Positions 24,001-37,465 of a stretch of DNA of 64,000 nt are shown here, in pieces (the first letter of the stretch is position 1; each line of letters opens with the position of its first letter). The notes beneath the pieces are model-generated. The model was not told the origin of the DNA. It searched no databases and was given only the letters and a program-made list of their open reading frames with translations. Position numbers and translations under genes: made by a program. The stretch comes from Acanthaster planci (taxonomy: Eukaryota > Echinodermata > Asteroidea > Valvatida > Acanthasteridae), in contig NW_019091615.1 of assembly GCF_001949145.1 (NCBI RefSeq), forward strand, positions 138,407 to 202,406, written 5' to 3'.

Positions 24001-26712
24001 CACACAAACTGCACCAACAATCCTGGGAGAATGTCTGGTGCCCATGCAGTGTGCCAGCAAACTTTGCAGTAACTCAATAATGGCTGAGGGACTTATGTAC
24101 AGTAACAACAGTAATTCACAAGGCCAGGCCAGGCCAGTCCCCAGCTGTTCACTGTGGTGGAGTTGACTGGGTGACAACACGCTGGAGGTTATCTACCACT
24201 GTGCCTAGATTGCTTACGATCACATGGCCTGTATTGGTTACCAAGAAGTCTCATATAATGGTATGTTATGCAGACAGACAATTTTCCTATTAAGACAGTG
24301 AAATTATGCCTGGCATGCTGGGAAATAAGAAATTTCTCTCAACATTTACATTTTCTGTCCCAACAGATCATGTGGATGTATTTCAACAAACTGAAATTAA
24401 GATTTTTCTATCAGTATTAAAAACCAGCCCTGGTACATGTACTAGTGCAAACACTGTACAGGTACATGCATTATGTCATGGCAACAGCAGTGGACAACAA
24501 CAGCATACATGGTAGAAGTGAAAGAATCCCACATGGGCACTTGATATTATCAAGTGACCTTGGTTCAAAGCACATCAAAAGCAGATGATGTTGTACAACA
24601 CAGTTAATGTCCTAGTTTACCCTGTAAATGTAGGCCCTCCTTCACTACTGACTTGTTCATGTTTCACAATCCTTGGAATTAGACATTGATCCTTTGTACA
24701 TGTACAAGTATGTGGCTTAACCTTCAAATCCAGGTCAGTCTCCTAGAACTGATCCTCAAACACTACACAACCAATTTATGAATTATAACCATCATACCTG
24801 GGTTCATTTTAAAGGTAGGAACTGAAGTTAATGTAGATGCACTTATTGTCTGTGTATACAGGGTAAAAGACTCCCTACTGATGGCCAGTACATTCAATAC
24901 ATGTATCAAAACAAGCAAATCTGTACCTATGACAAGTGTTCAATTTCCCAATCAAACTTCCAAGAACTTAAATACTTAACGAAGACAAAGAGATCTGTAA
25001 TTTTTGTAAACCAATACACAATACTTCAGCACACAGCGACTACAGTCAAGATGTTCTCTATCAAACATTTTCTTTCTAAGAAAAAGCTCCTTCATCTCTT
25101 CAGGGATTTAAAAATAAGCCTTACTCTTGACAAGACAAATCTCTCCAAGCAGACAACAGACCTGGCACTTATTGGTAGTGACTTTGACTTTGTGAAGGAA
25201 AGATAGAACTTACCGTTCCTTGGGGTCTGTCTGTCTTGGCCTGCCTCTGCCAATCTGGGAAACTGCTGATGATGCTTAGCAGACACCAACACTGACACAG
25301 GTCAAATCAGTTCAGCTACACCCCTACCGCAAGGAGAAAATAATCTGTTTACTGCATGTACATGTAAGTCTGATTTGCAAGTTCTCTGGAACACTGACAA
25401 TTTATCCAAATCCTCCAATTAGCTGCAATCTTAAAAGATTCTTAATGAAGATGACTTTTACAAAAAGAAGTTAAGATGAAAAGCTCTCCTACGATGATCT
25501 CAGCTTGAAAGTTGTGTTAAGAGTTTTAAGATGTCCCGCTGCTTCAAACTCTATAACTCATCTCTGCTGATGTTACACACAGAAAACATAACAAAAGCTA
25601 AAACTTCAACGCCAATCTGGTTTTTAAAGTCAATTCTGGCATGCTGCAGCATTTATGTCTGATGTTCAGCAATTTCCTGTCCCGCTGGGCTGCTTTCTGA
25701 AGTTCATTACTCACTGAAAATGTAACATGACAAAAAGTGAACTTCAAGTCACAATTATGAAAACTGAAATCAAAACACTCTTGATGGCTTGCCAGTAGAA
25801 AGAGCAGGATGTCCTCTTCAAGTGCTACAATTTCTTACCCAATCTCAAGGTCAAATTCTTCTTGCTTTACAAAGTTTATTAGGCTTTTCCTAACAGCAAA
25901 GTCACATTAAAGAAGTTCTCCCTCGGAGAAAAAGTCAGTTCCAACAAAATCACCAACTGCTTGGCGCTTGAACTAAAACTGTAATATCTGCAAATATGTC
26001 TCCAGACCTTGCAGAGCTGTCCCACAGAGTTCAGAGCAGAAATTTTCTCTCATTTATAAATAGCAGAACATCTGTTCCAGAAATGTTCAAAGAACTTAAA
26101 ATGTTGAAAACCGGTCTCTCTCTCTTGTCACACCTGACAAAAATATCCTGGGAACTGGAACTTGCCTGCTGTCCTTACCAAGGTCAAATTTTAATAAAAT
26201 GTGGAACAAACTTGGCACCTTCAACCAGTGACATATCTGCAAGAAGCACTAGTGACCATGGAGGCCCTACTCCTTACTGCCTAAAGAAGGACACAGCTAT
26301 CAAGTCCTCATCTGTCAGTCAAATGGTTTGTTCAATAGTTGAAGAAGTTGACACCTCACATCTATTGGCCCTTACCTCAGCTAAATAAACACTGACTGAT
26401 AATGATAAGTCAGTGGCTAAGTGAATGGACCATGATGTGTACATATACTGTACATAACAGTCCACACAACCCAGTGATGCCTGGCCTAGTACAACTTGGA
26501 AATGCAGACAACCCAGTCAGCTTCATCTGTGGTCATTTTGGTAGCTTGACTCCCATTGGCTACAAGGCTAAACTGCCTATATGAGCCAGCCAATCAGCTC
26601 AGACACTTCAGACTGCCCCAGGGGCTTAGTATAATCTAATGCCTGCAACATATGTATCTAATTTGTGGCATGGAGCCAGCATGCACATTATCAGATTATT
26701 TCTTTCCTACAA

Positions 26713-26786
26713 GCACGCCCAGTATGGAGACTAGTTACTAATAGTCGAAAAAAGCATGCCCAGTATGGAGACTAGTTACTAATGGT
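26713..26786. repeat. 33-bp direct repeat, two copies
   Basis: GCACGCCCAGTATGGAGACT with its continuation at 26713-26745 is repeated with two substitutions at 26754-26786, a 41-bp period. Confidence 0.6.
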
Positions 26787-29700
26787 GAAGAAACTGAAGA
26801 TGAGACTGGAAACTGAGACTATAGTATTATGTGTACTGGCCACACAAAAATTGAAAACACACATACATGTATATTATTCCATCACAGTTTTCAAAGTGGT
26901 TATTTTAATGTTGATCAAATGGATATTCAACCTATCTGGTCTGATGGAAAAACACTTAGGTTTTTGCTCTATGATTTGCTTTGTTAAAATTGTCTTGGTT
27001 TCTGTTTTGGAAATCACTGCTCACTTCAATGCTCAGTAGAATTATTTTCTACCTTTTTACAACCACGTAGGCCCAAGACTTTTTCTGTTAACAGTTTCCT
27101 CACTTTTCAACTTCGTTTACATGGAACATGTATGATATGACTGACAAAATAAATGGGTATAACAATCTTCTTCCCAAGTTTCCAATGAGACACTTTGACT
27201 GCCTACTCCACACCCAGACCCATGAGACCACAGAGTAGAGCCAGAATGCTGACCTAAAATCACATGGAAACAATCAACAACACAGCAAATAAATAAGCAT
27301 ACAATTTTATGTTAATTATCTGGGAAGATTGCGTTGCAATTCCTAAACTCCCTGAGGTTTTGACCTAATTCTGCCCGTTAATTCCCAGATGTAATGACTC
27401 TGAAGGCTTCAGTATAGTACAGTCACATGGTGCACTGCCACCAGTAGAGGGTTGTCTGCAACAAATCATGCCTTGGCTTTGATATTATTACATGCAGGGA
27501 CTGTGAGTGCCCATGATGTTGGATGCATTCCTTAAGGAGATATTCAATGCTTTGCAAACTACACAAAGTTCAACAGCAATGGGCCTTTTTAGGGTGAACA
27601 GGTATTTCCAATGATGCAAAACCTGAACAGGTCAGATCTCATCAAAAAAGATAAGGCCTAATACCTTCAAACCTGGATTCCTCTATACACATTTACTGAA
27701 TTATGTGAACAAACTTCATTGACCCACCTCAATCCAGCACTGCAGTAAACCAATAACATAAATGTAGGGCTACTCTTTGCATGGTATTTGCATTTGAACA
27801 AACTTGGGACATCACAGTCATAATATGTTATAATCACTGAATTGTTAAGTTCTCGTTACGTTGGAATATGACTAAATCGGATGTTCAACTTTGAAGGATT
27901 TTGGAAGATACACCTGAAGGTCAGGGTTAATGTGTGTGATTATGGGTCCTAAACCCCTTTGAATTGATTCCATATTCAATGATATTAATCTAATGCAAAC
28001 TGGACAAGACTCCATTTTAAAAAATCATTTCATAAAACAAGACAAGAACGATCGAGTAATTTTAACAAATGACTTTTTGACTGCCAGCTATAAAGCATAT
28101 ATCAACAGAGGGCAGTGTTCATCCCACTAGCTACAAACGTTTAACAGCCAAACCCCATAATGGCATACATGTAAGCCTATCTGCAATAAAAACACTTCAA
28201 TGTACACACCCACATACAATAAAAACAAAATAATAAAAACTAAGGTATACAGTCACCTAAGTATGGTAAACACAGCCAAGAATTCTATTCACATAACTAC
28301 TTTTTATTTACTTGTTATTTACCCCAGTACATACACCTGTGTTCATAGGCCAATGTCCTAGGCCCACTGTCTGATCTTTCAACTGATGCCGCTGTCACTA
28401 TTTTCTGTTTTACTGGACACATGAGATTTTATCCAATCCCCACAACCATTGCCAAGTTCACCATTCACGGTCATTTATCTTGCCAGTCCAGAGTGATTTA
28501 TTTATGATCCCATCCACCATAGGTAATTATTTTAACTTTTCTTTCGGTCAGGAAGTCAGCTTGGGTCCTCTTGGCTCTTGAGAAGTTTGTTTTAGTCACT
28601 CTGGAAATGTCAAAGTTTTATCGATATGTTTGCTGTCATTATTACCAGTTGCTGGCTCTTTTATGACTGGACTGTAAATTCCTTTCAGTGTCCATGTTTA
28701 TCAGGTTCCACTCTGAAATGTTTCAGATTGTTTTCTCAACTTCTGTTTGATATCCTTTGCACTGACACATTGCTCCAATTGTTTTCAAACTGTCCACGAC
28801 ACTGTTATTTCATGAACACAGCAGCCTTCTTTTCATGGAGCAGTTCAGAAGAAAATTTGACAAGTAAATTCAACTGTTAAGCAGATGTTAAGTTAAGAAA
28901 CTGTGAAAAGAAATGTAAGCCACATGACAGTTTAACCATAAGTATTTTTTGCAACAAAAACTCTCTTTACTATAGCAAATGAAATTGGCTCATTGGCATG
29001 TTTGGAATGCCTGAATGAATACACCAGGTACATTTTGCACAAAAGCAAATTACATCTGTACTCAACCAAGTAGACTTTTAAGGGAAAAATCTATTTCACT
29101 CTTTATAGATATGCATAACAACCTACCGTATAATGTAAGAACTTGCAAAAATTATGGAAATGTGCCAATTACAAAAAGGGGGAGAATCATTTTGATTGCT
29201 TCATAAAAACAATTTTGCATTAGTCGATATAAGAGTATCATTTCATATTTTCAACAAGATCAGAACAGCTTTTAAAGAGAATTCAACCATTAAGGTGTAT
29301 TGCATTAACTGCCACATAGTTGCGTGATGAAAGGCACAATTTCTGTGTCCACGCATTCTCTGATACAAAGGTCAAGCAAGGAATGAGCATCACTAATACT
29401 GCATTGTGTTTTGCTAGGGAGAAATCTTGTCAAAAAGTCGAGTTTAAATCCCACTCACAAACAGAAAGGAGGATTTTGCTGAGCCAGTAGCAGTTAAAAG
29501 GCAGAGAGCTCAGCTTTGGTGCTGTCTCTGCTATGACTAGCCAGTTATCACTGCTTGAAGTCCTTGTATTAAAGTTAGTCAGCCATACTCCTAACAATGC
29601 TTTGCATCTCTTTGACAAGCCTAGGAGCTAGACTTTCTTAAGTGGGAAATCAGGGATAAGTTTCTGGAGGAAGCAAGGCTTTGGAGTTCTCAGGGTTCCT

Positions 29701-31435
29701 TGTCGATGTTAATTATTTCTATACCACTGCCACTTCACTTGGGCATTAGCGGTTCGGTGCATTTTCTTAATTCATGTGTTTGGTTGGGGATTCACAAGAG
29801 GATAAAGCCTACCTGTTTTTTTTAGCCAAGGAAGGATATTGGACAGTGCCAATTTACATGTATGTTTATGAGGGAGAGGGGGTTGAGGAATAACGTGGAA
29901 GAGGGGTGAGTTGAATGGCCGTTAGGACAGGTGAAGTAACAACACCAAATTAGAAGAAAACAGTTTCAGTATTTTATCTTGTTACCTATGGACTAAACTG
30001 TAATTGTCAAAAGACAACAGAGCTGTAGAATGTACAGACTTAGTAGATGCATCAATTTCTCGATATCTCACAAAGTTACAAAAACCTGGAAAATCCATAT
30101 TTTTCCGATCTGGAGTTTTTACGGCCATTTAGGTACATTTGATTCAAGGAACAAATTGGTACAGTATTACAGCCAAATGTTGTTTACTTTCTTAAAAATA
30201 AACAAACATTTGACAAATGTCTCTAGGATTTTTTGGTCTCACAAAGAGACAAAAACCTCCTTGGTACCAGGGCAAAAATAGAGACTAAACACAGCTCTGG
30301 TCAAGACAGAGTGTGTCAAGATGCACAATGATATTGAACATGAACACCTGGGCATGTGCTGAATGTAACGAAATGTAACAATTCACAATGTGACAAAACT
30401 GTGTATAATTTAAAATAGGGTAAAATAGTTAGACCTCCAGGTTTTACAATCCAACAAAGTGTCAAAAACATATGTTAATGAATTACTCTTTAAATCAAAA
30501 CAAATCTACAAATTAGAGTTAATTAGCATTTTTCAAACCTTACTTTGCATGACTATGCAAAAAATCCCCCAGGCTGTAAAACAAAGGTGGTCACAAATGT
30601 ACATGTAGGATGAAAAAGGTTATATTTTAAAATGCATTTTCTCGGATGTCTGTCTTGCGCAAAAGGAAGGTTTTTGTTACTTCCTGAGATCATCTAATTC
30701 ATGGCAGAAGCACAGATGAGCCTCAATGATGTTGAAGTGTCTGTCTGTTGGAAGAAGTGTGCACAGACTCCATGATCAATCAATCTAGGCACATCAGTTT
30801 GGAGGAGATGGACCACCATTGTACAGAGGGAAAGTTAAATCAAGCAAATGAAAATCTCTTTCATTTCTGTATCATTAACAGAGTGACGAGTGCCAATAAA
30901 GACAGTGAGATAAACAGAGTTCACGGACAAGTTAATGTATCACCTACCTGCAGGACAGATGCACCTCTTGTAATTGTTACAAAGACAAAGCTCCTTGATC
31001 TGCAAATACAAAGAAGACATCAACTGAATCTTCATTTAAACCGCATATACATGTGTACACTAACAGGATGTGTTATTTTGGGGAATATGAGATATCTAGT
31101 TATATTGTATTAATGCTGCGATAACAATATTAGGCCGTGGTTGTGGAAAATATTGCATCTTATCTGCCTAGGCTCAACTGTACGGTTGGCTCATTTCTGT
31201 GACAAAAAAAGAAACTGTTATAATTTGCAATGCATTGAAATAATTGAAAACTTGTTACAACAATGTGCAAGATAAACTTTAAATAAACTAACCAAGCACA
31301 TTTCAGATGGATTGTATTAGTGTCTGAGGCTAGGCTGAGTCAATTAATGTAGTGCTTTGTAACTGGCAAGTGACAAGACCTATATTTATATGTAAATGCT
31401 CCCCCACATCACATAATTTTTTTTCCTTCCTTCAG

Positions 31436-31717
31436 ATAGATCACTGCCTTGCAACTACATCTCTGGGCTCTCTTTCCATTACACAAATGTTCTCACTGGT
31501 ACTTCATACATGGACAGATCAGAAGCAATTACAGCTAACAAATATTTCACAGTTTATTTACAAAGTGGTTCTCAAGTCAAAACAATGTGACCACTATCAG
31601 TTGATGGAAGGTCATATGCCCACAAGACCAGAGGGTCAGTGGGAAGTCAAGAAACAACCAAAGGACTATTGCTGTGTATACATAAAATACATGTTAAAAG
31701 CTGACAAACTCCACTAA
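31436..31717 (+). CDS. unrecognised candidate terminal exon
   Basis: A very strong 3' splice-site sequence, TTTTTTTTCCTTCCTTCAG, ends at 31435. Directly after it one frame (IDHCLATTSLGSLSITQMFS at its start) runs 93 codons to a TAA at 31715-31717. The protein family is not recognised and no clear partner exon was found upstream. Composition is ordinary, with three Cys. A chance pyrimidine tract next to a chance ORF remains possible. Confidence 0.25.
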   Translation: MDHCLATTSLGSLSITQMFSLVLHTWTDQKQLQLTNISQFIYKVVLKSKQCDHYQLMEGHMPTRPEGQWEVKKQPKDYCCVYIKYMLKADKLH

Positions 31718-33088
31718 GCTTCAGGCTGGTTGTAGATTAACATGTCCTGTGTAGATCGGGAAGAAGCAGAATTTGGATGTCTTCAAGACTTCTTTATCTT
31801 CACTACCATCTCCATGGCAACTAGGCCAGCATACAATTTTATGGGCCAGTGCTCGACACCTCTATGATTATGTGAATCATCAGTGTTTTCACAAACAGTC
31901 AAACTGACCAAAAGTGATCACTTAGTCAAATTTCTTCTTCGTCCAAACAAACTACACTATCTGAAGCCAACTTTAACAATTTTAACCAAATCCAATGAAA
32001 TTAGCTGTATCACAACAATATCCATGGGAAAAATTCTCCAAAACTGCATTTTTTGTTTTCACAAAGGAACAAATGTGAGCTCCCTTGATATATGAAGCAA
32101 TGAAAGGCAAAACTCATTTCGTCTTTTTTAAGAAGAGACTAATCAAATGCAGGAAATGTATACATGTACATACATGCACATGTATGTTACAATGTTGCAC
32201 CTGACATCCTCAATGATATGCAGCAGCAAAGGGTTGCCAATACTGGAGTTTTCACAAATAAATGGATTTCAGGGGAATAAATAAACCTTAATTACAGTCA
32301 CAATTTTTTTGCATTCTATGGCAGTTTAAGATATAGGTATTTGAACAGTGTACTCAACCTTGAAGTTCTCTATGAATTCTGTGTTACAAAGTGACCAACT
32401 TCAAATGCAAATTTACTTTTGTTACACTAAATATTTCTAGCTTTACCTCTTCATATAAACAGTGGCAAAATCTACATTACACAAAAAGTGATGCCAGGTG
32501 TAAATAAACCAGAGAATTGGTCTTATTTTATTCGGGTGGGCTAATTTAAATGTTCCTTTTAAAATGGTTGTATTTATTTTTGTTCTTTGTCCTCTGGTTA
32601 AATTGTTGTTGATGTCCTGATTTACATTTTCTCATCAACATGCTCCCAAGGCTGAATCAATATTCCACACTAAAACCTAATCTAATACTGCCCATATCAT
32701 ACTCAGATTTACATTCTTCAACACTCAATACTCCAGCACAAAATCTTTAGACTCAGAGTATAGAAACCATCATTTGTGAACTTGAAACAGCTGGTACTGA
32801 TTATGATGTGAGTGGGACTTTGTATCTAAATCCATTACCCATATGCCAGGAGTCATCTGTATCTTGCATTAAGAAATGGCAATACCTAACAACCCTTGAG
32901 ACACCTCTCCACAAAGGTTAAACCCCACTTCCGATTATTTTTTAAGATAAGGGGGAAAGCACCTCCACAAACATGTATCCGTAAAGACACAGGTTAGCTT
33001 AATGGGAGTTTTTCTTCTTCTGTAGTAGTACAGATTTCTGATTCTAATGTTTCCACTACATTTAAATTTTCTTTTGCCGGGGGGGGGG

Positions 33089-33296
33089 GTAATCCTCCTA
33101 TGAACATGCACATGTAATGCAGCTGCGAAGACACTCAGGATGCCATTTGAGCCGGTGTACCCTTTATCAATTGCATTCATGAACATGGACAACCTAATAT
33201 TCCTTCCATGCTCAGGAGTCTTTATCTCACAAGAAGATACAACAGGTTTGTCTTGATAAAAAGGTAAACTGTGTTTATGCTTACTCAGCTTCATTG
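33089..33296 (-). CDS. unrecognised exon-like segment
   Basis: On the minus strand a good acceptor (CACTCTTTTCACTTGTAG) ends at 33297. The frame that follows starts MKLSKHKHSLPFYQDKPVVS and stays open through a C-run at about 33078-33089, where homopolymer slippage makes the frame unreliable. It reads like genuine protein (a segment RLSMFMNAIDKGYTGSNGIL follows), but no family is recognised. Its start phase needs one base from the preceding exon and so does not match the phase-0 end of the segment at 33375-33612. Either an exon is missing between them or one call is wrong. Confidence 0.3.
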
Positions 33297-33374
33297 CTAC
33301 AAGTGAAAAGAGTGTACTGGAACTAAAAAGAAAAGATCCAGAGTCCAAATAGTCAGGAACATGAGTGGACTTAC

Positions 33375-33612
33375 ACAGGTCCACACAAATGGGACAATTG
33401 GAGGTGCGAGGACTCCAGATTTGTTACAAAGTCCCTCCTTTAACATGACTGAAGTGCACTTCACCTCAACCACAACCCCACTTCCCCAGCCACCATGTCG
33501 AGACAACCAGTGATACCCTCCGGAAACACGACGACCCTTCACTTTACAGGAGCAGTCATGTGTGTCTGGACAATGGTTGCTGAGTGCCACTGAAGATGTT
33601 GTTGATGACATT
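33375..33612 (-). CDS. unrecognised Cys/Gly/Trp-rich exon-like segment
   Basis: On the minus strand an acceptor-like CACATTTAG precedes 33612 and an ideal donor GTAAGT follows 33375. Between them one frame is open for 79 codons and ends in phase 0. It contains DCSCKVKGRRVSGGYHWLSR, then HGGWGSGVVVEVKC, and ends FVWTC. The density of Cys, Trp and Gly suggests an extracellular or metal-binding module. Codons are less AT-biased than the surroundings. I do not recognise the family. Confidence 0.35.
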
Positions 33613-36600
33613 CTAAATGTGTATCATACAAGATCTACTTGTGATGTATTCTGCATTTCAATGTTTGTAGGGGAATCTGTTTTAAGTACCAACCCATTGA
33701 TCAAATTTCAAATATTTGATTGAGGGCCCCTTTTTCAATTGCTTTCTTTTTCAGTTGTTCAAAGTGCAGGCTAAAATACATTTTCTGGGTTGAAAAACAA
33801 CTGAAAACCAAGAACTTATTTGTTTCCTGATGTCAAGCAGGTTTCTGATGATTCATGTGCTGCATATGTACATGTATGTACATGTAACTTCAGTAACAAA
33901 CTTCAAGCAAAGTGGAAAATTAAAGTCTACAGGGAAAAATCGAAATAATCTTCAACGCATGGACATGCATATAATGAACCATCAAAAATTTGGGCTTTTT
34001 CCAACATAAATAAGTAAATTTCTACATCAAGAAAAGAAAAACAAAAAATACATACTAGTACCTACAATGCAGCTAGCATTTATCCCTTACAAACTTGCAC
34101 AAACATATCAAACAAAAATAACAAAAATCAAAGAATTGTTTTCTGAATTCCCAAAGGCTCATCACTAGATCCACTGTCATCAACCATAATATCTTCCTAC
34201 AACCATTTAATTGTTTCAACAAATGGACTTAAAGTAAGACCCCACTAAACCCCAAAAGACCCCTGCATGACCTTCCACGACCTTGGTTGACCTTAACTGA
34301 CCCAAGCTACCAGCATCAGCACTCTCATAAACTTCACGCCAGCCTTGGTCTGGCTTCCATCATTGGTCAGATATTTGCCTCCCTCATGATTGATATGGTT
34401 AGTAGACTGAGGTGTAAGACTAGAGGGTGATATCACATCATGAGATGGGAGCCATTAATCTTGATTTCAACACTGGATGGTTAAATGTTTTCGCTTTCAG
34501 AGCTATTAATTTTTAGGGCATGCACAGCCTATGATGTGGGCTTTCTGGAGATTAAAAGATTTAGGACTGTCACAGTACTTTGTGACAATTCCAGCACTGG
34601 ACCACTAGAATATATCTCTGGATGTTTATTTCAATGTGGTACAATTTATTTTATCCAGGAGTGGTACATCTGTATTTAGGTGGATAGCTAATGTGGGATT
34701 TATCCCTGCATATGCTCCCTTATGTCCAAAAGATAAAATTCAACTGAAGATCAATCCACATGCACAAGTTTAGGGACAAGATGATGTGGAATGAAATTCA
34801 CTCACGCCAATAAGAGTAAATATTCACTTCTAAAGATGAATTTTTTGTTTTTGTTTTGAAAGCTGAATTTTTATTGTAAATCTAGTTTCTGGCTCCACAT
34901 CTTGGAAAGAGTGAAATTCGTTCCAACCAGACTGTGTATTCAGGACCGCACAACACACATGTACAATACTTCTCTGATTATTTGAACACTTGAAAATTGA
35001 TATATCAAAATTTACATGGCAGATTGATGATAAGAATTTGGCTGTGTACATGTACCCGTATGTCTTGTCTGAACAAACAATATTGAAAATAACTTTCAAA
35101 GTCTAAGATTTACAAGATTAACTTCAACATCATGTAAAATAATGTTTACACTTTGAAAGTCACTAACATTGTGCTTATGAACAGTCAATGGCCTTGCCAA
35201 TGACTGATGTGTCTTGCCAAGACTTGTGCACTTTTTCAAGCCCTGTGATGGAATGTATTGCATGGTTACAACCAAACAAATTGACATCAGTATTTCAACA
35301 CATCAGTTTAACGCCTTCATAACTCTGAAATGCTTAAGGTCTAGTTACCTTGCACACAGTACTGCCTAGGGCACTGATCAGGGATGTACTATAGGATAAA
35401 AACTAAATGGTATGGGATATCTTAATTCAAGCACTGTGAACATCTATGAGCAAGTCTTACATGCCAAGCTAGTGTTGTATCGGGTACATTGGGCACTCCC
35501 ATCAGTGATTCTCACATTGCCAAGACAAAGGTATCTTCGGTGTGACTGATTCAAATGGTACTGGTTAAATCAATCTCAGGCTAACACTCCAACAAAAGAA
35601 ATACGATTTAAAAAAAGGCCTGAACAAATCAACAGAGCTGATGAAGAAACAGTAAATCTGAAACATATAGAACACCTCCATGCGTATACATTCCAAAGTG
35701 ATTAAGAAATGACAACATTATGAAGGTAGCTAATATACACAGAGCCAAGGCAGCACTGATTACCATGATAACGACACCTGTATTCCTCATATAGTGGCTG
35801 AGAGTGAGAGGGTCAATCCAATTGGCTGTACATGTATGTACACATACCCTGTATCAAGAAGTTTCCATGCATTGAAAGAATAAGAAATATGTAGCTCCAG
35901 AACCTAACAACATGTACGCTGTACAGTGGTATTCATTCGGTTCTCTTGGAAAACCCTTTAAGGCTTAATCAGGAAGTAACGGACAAAATATACAACAGGA
36001 GTGATGGTGTCTAGAGTGATGCTGTAAGCTCTTATTGCTTTGTATGATGAACCAGTGCAGGTGGACATGTAGTACTTTCACCAGTCGACCAATGTACATG
36101 TATTTCCCATTTGCTTGTTTTACACACCTTTCTTACAATATACATGTTAAAAATACAGGATCAGCTTCTATAAAATTCCCAAATCAAAGCCACCCCAAAC
36201 CAGCACCAAAAGGGACATCAGGACTCCATGTGAAGTGAATAGCCAGCTGCTGATCCCTTATGGGCGGCACTGACCAAAGAGTTTGACCACTGGCCGCCCA
36301 CAGGTTGTTCCCATCTATGGACTTGAGGGCCAAGGTAACAATAATGAGTATTTTGCCCACAGGCTAGGAGTGTGGTCCAACAGAATGCCAATGAGATCAC
36401 TTTTTTCCCCTGATAAACAGTTTATTTCGGGGTGGTTTTGGGTTTCCTCTAACAGTTGCAAAGTAACTCAGAGTTGATCATACAGGGACACAAGTACATG
36501 TACACCTGCATTTTGAACAATGTGATAATTGTATCACAATGTACCCGTACATGTGCACTGACACATTGTGCACTAGGGTAGATTTAATATTAATACAGGA

Positions 36601-37460
36601 GTAAAGTTTTGGGAGTCATAACAAGTGTGTATTATTTGAGTGTAAATAAATGGACTAACTGTCCTTCGGGCACTTTGCTTCAACTTGAACATTTCATTTT
36701 TCAACTTTTAGTACACTAAGAAAATTCCATAACCTAAAACCCTTTACATAAACACCCATAACCTGAAAACCTTTATATAATCATCCATGCACACATGCCT
36801 ACCTTCATCACATCAATAATATTTCTTTTCCTCAGCGTTCAATAAAATATTAAGTACTGACACAGTTCCCCTCACCCTACTTACCAACTGCCTACTGTTG
36901 AAATATGGACTAGGACAGCAACTTACTCCAAAACTTTTCCCACACAACTTTATTCCACTTTCAAACAATTAATTTGAAATGGCCATTATCTTTATAGCTC
37001 AAGAATTGTTCTAACATTTTGAATCGGGCACACAGACTATAAATATGAAAAAGCAGCATGTACAAGTATAACTCAAATTATTTGAGAATGCCATTCTCAT
37101 TCCAGATGGAAAACCCCCCAAAAATCCAGTACCTGCACCCAAACCTGTCCAATTGTGTTCTAAGGTTGTAAATCTGTCTTCAACGGCAACCAAAAAAAGA
37201 CTTCTTTAGCTAAGACTTTTGTTTTATCCAGAAAATTAAAGTTGTTAAGAGTAAATCTTTCACCTTTGTTGACTTCTGGATGAGAGGTCAAAGAGTCAGA
37301 TTTTTGGGGGTAAAACACTGCCAGCAACTGATTTATCCCTGGACAGATGACATGGGGGTACAGAATTATAAAGAACATGGGTGGGTCTACCATGTACAGT
37401 ACACAGGCATGATGCACATGTACGTACTGTTACTGGTACTGTGTGTGAAGTCTGAGGTAG
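33613..37460. other. non-coding stretch, no gene seen
   Basis: No supported gene. It contains an array of four TGACC half-sites at 34268-34303, ACATGTAC words (for example 33868-33882, 35045-35056 and 36490-36503), and a GGGCGGC/GCCGCCC inverted pair at about 36264 and 36294. A fragment AGTGTTGTATCGGG at about 35471 resembles one end of the hAT-like element but has no partner. Confidence 0.45.
34268..34303. promoter_or_regulatory. four nuclear-receptor half-sites at 10-bp spacing
   Basis: TGACCT (34268), CGACCT (34278), TGACCT (34288) and TGACCC (34298) lie exactly 10 bp apart. On the minus strand this reads as AGGTCA-type hexamers separated by 4 bp, the DR4 arrangement bound by RXR heterodimers with TR or LXR-type receptors. 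The 16-mer GGGTCAGYTAAGGTCA recurs at 47269 and 53601. A decayed microsatellite is the alternative. Confidence 0.35.
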
Positions 37461-37465
37461 AATGG

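Larger units (their letters stand above)
21091..33088. other. long gene-poor stretch
   Basis: No gene is supported at good confidence across about 12 kb. Held here: many ACATGTAC/TACCAGTA-type palindromes, densest at 23,190-23,700; a GGCCA triplet repeat near 24,122; a doubled 33-bp word at 26713-26786; two CTCF-like motifs at 27441 and 28102; and one exon-like frame at 31436. The 130-codon frame at 25996-26388 (+) has no motif, and its length is within what chance gives in a window this size. Confidence 0.45.

Noticed and set aside
25996-26388. 130-codon plus-strand frame
   Set aside because: No splice flanks, family match or domain; a few frames of this length are expected by chance in 64 kb.
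33375-33430. RING finger suggested by a CPICVDLC reading in a second frame
   Set aside because: Only one C-x2-C pair is present, a stop lies just upstream in that frame, and no further Cys/His ligands follow.
35466-35490. Second copy of the hAT-like element
   Set aside because: Only about 14 bases of one end match and there is no partner end or target duplication.
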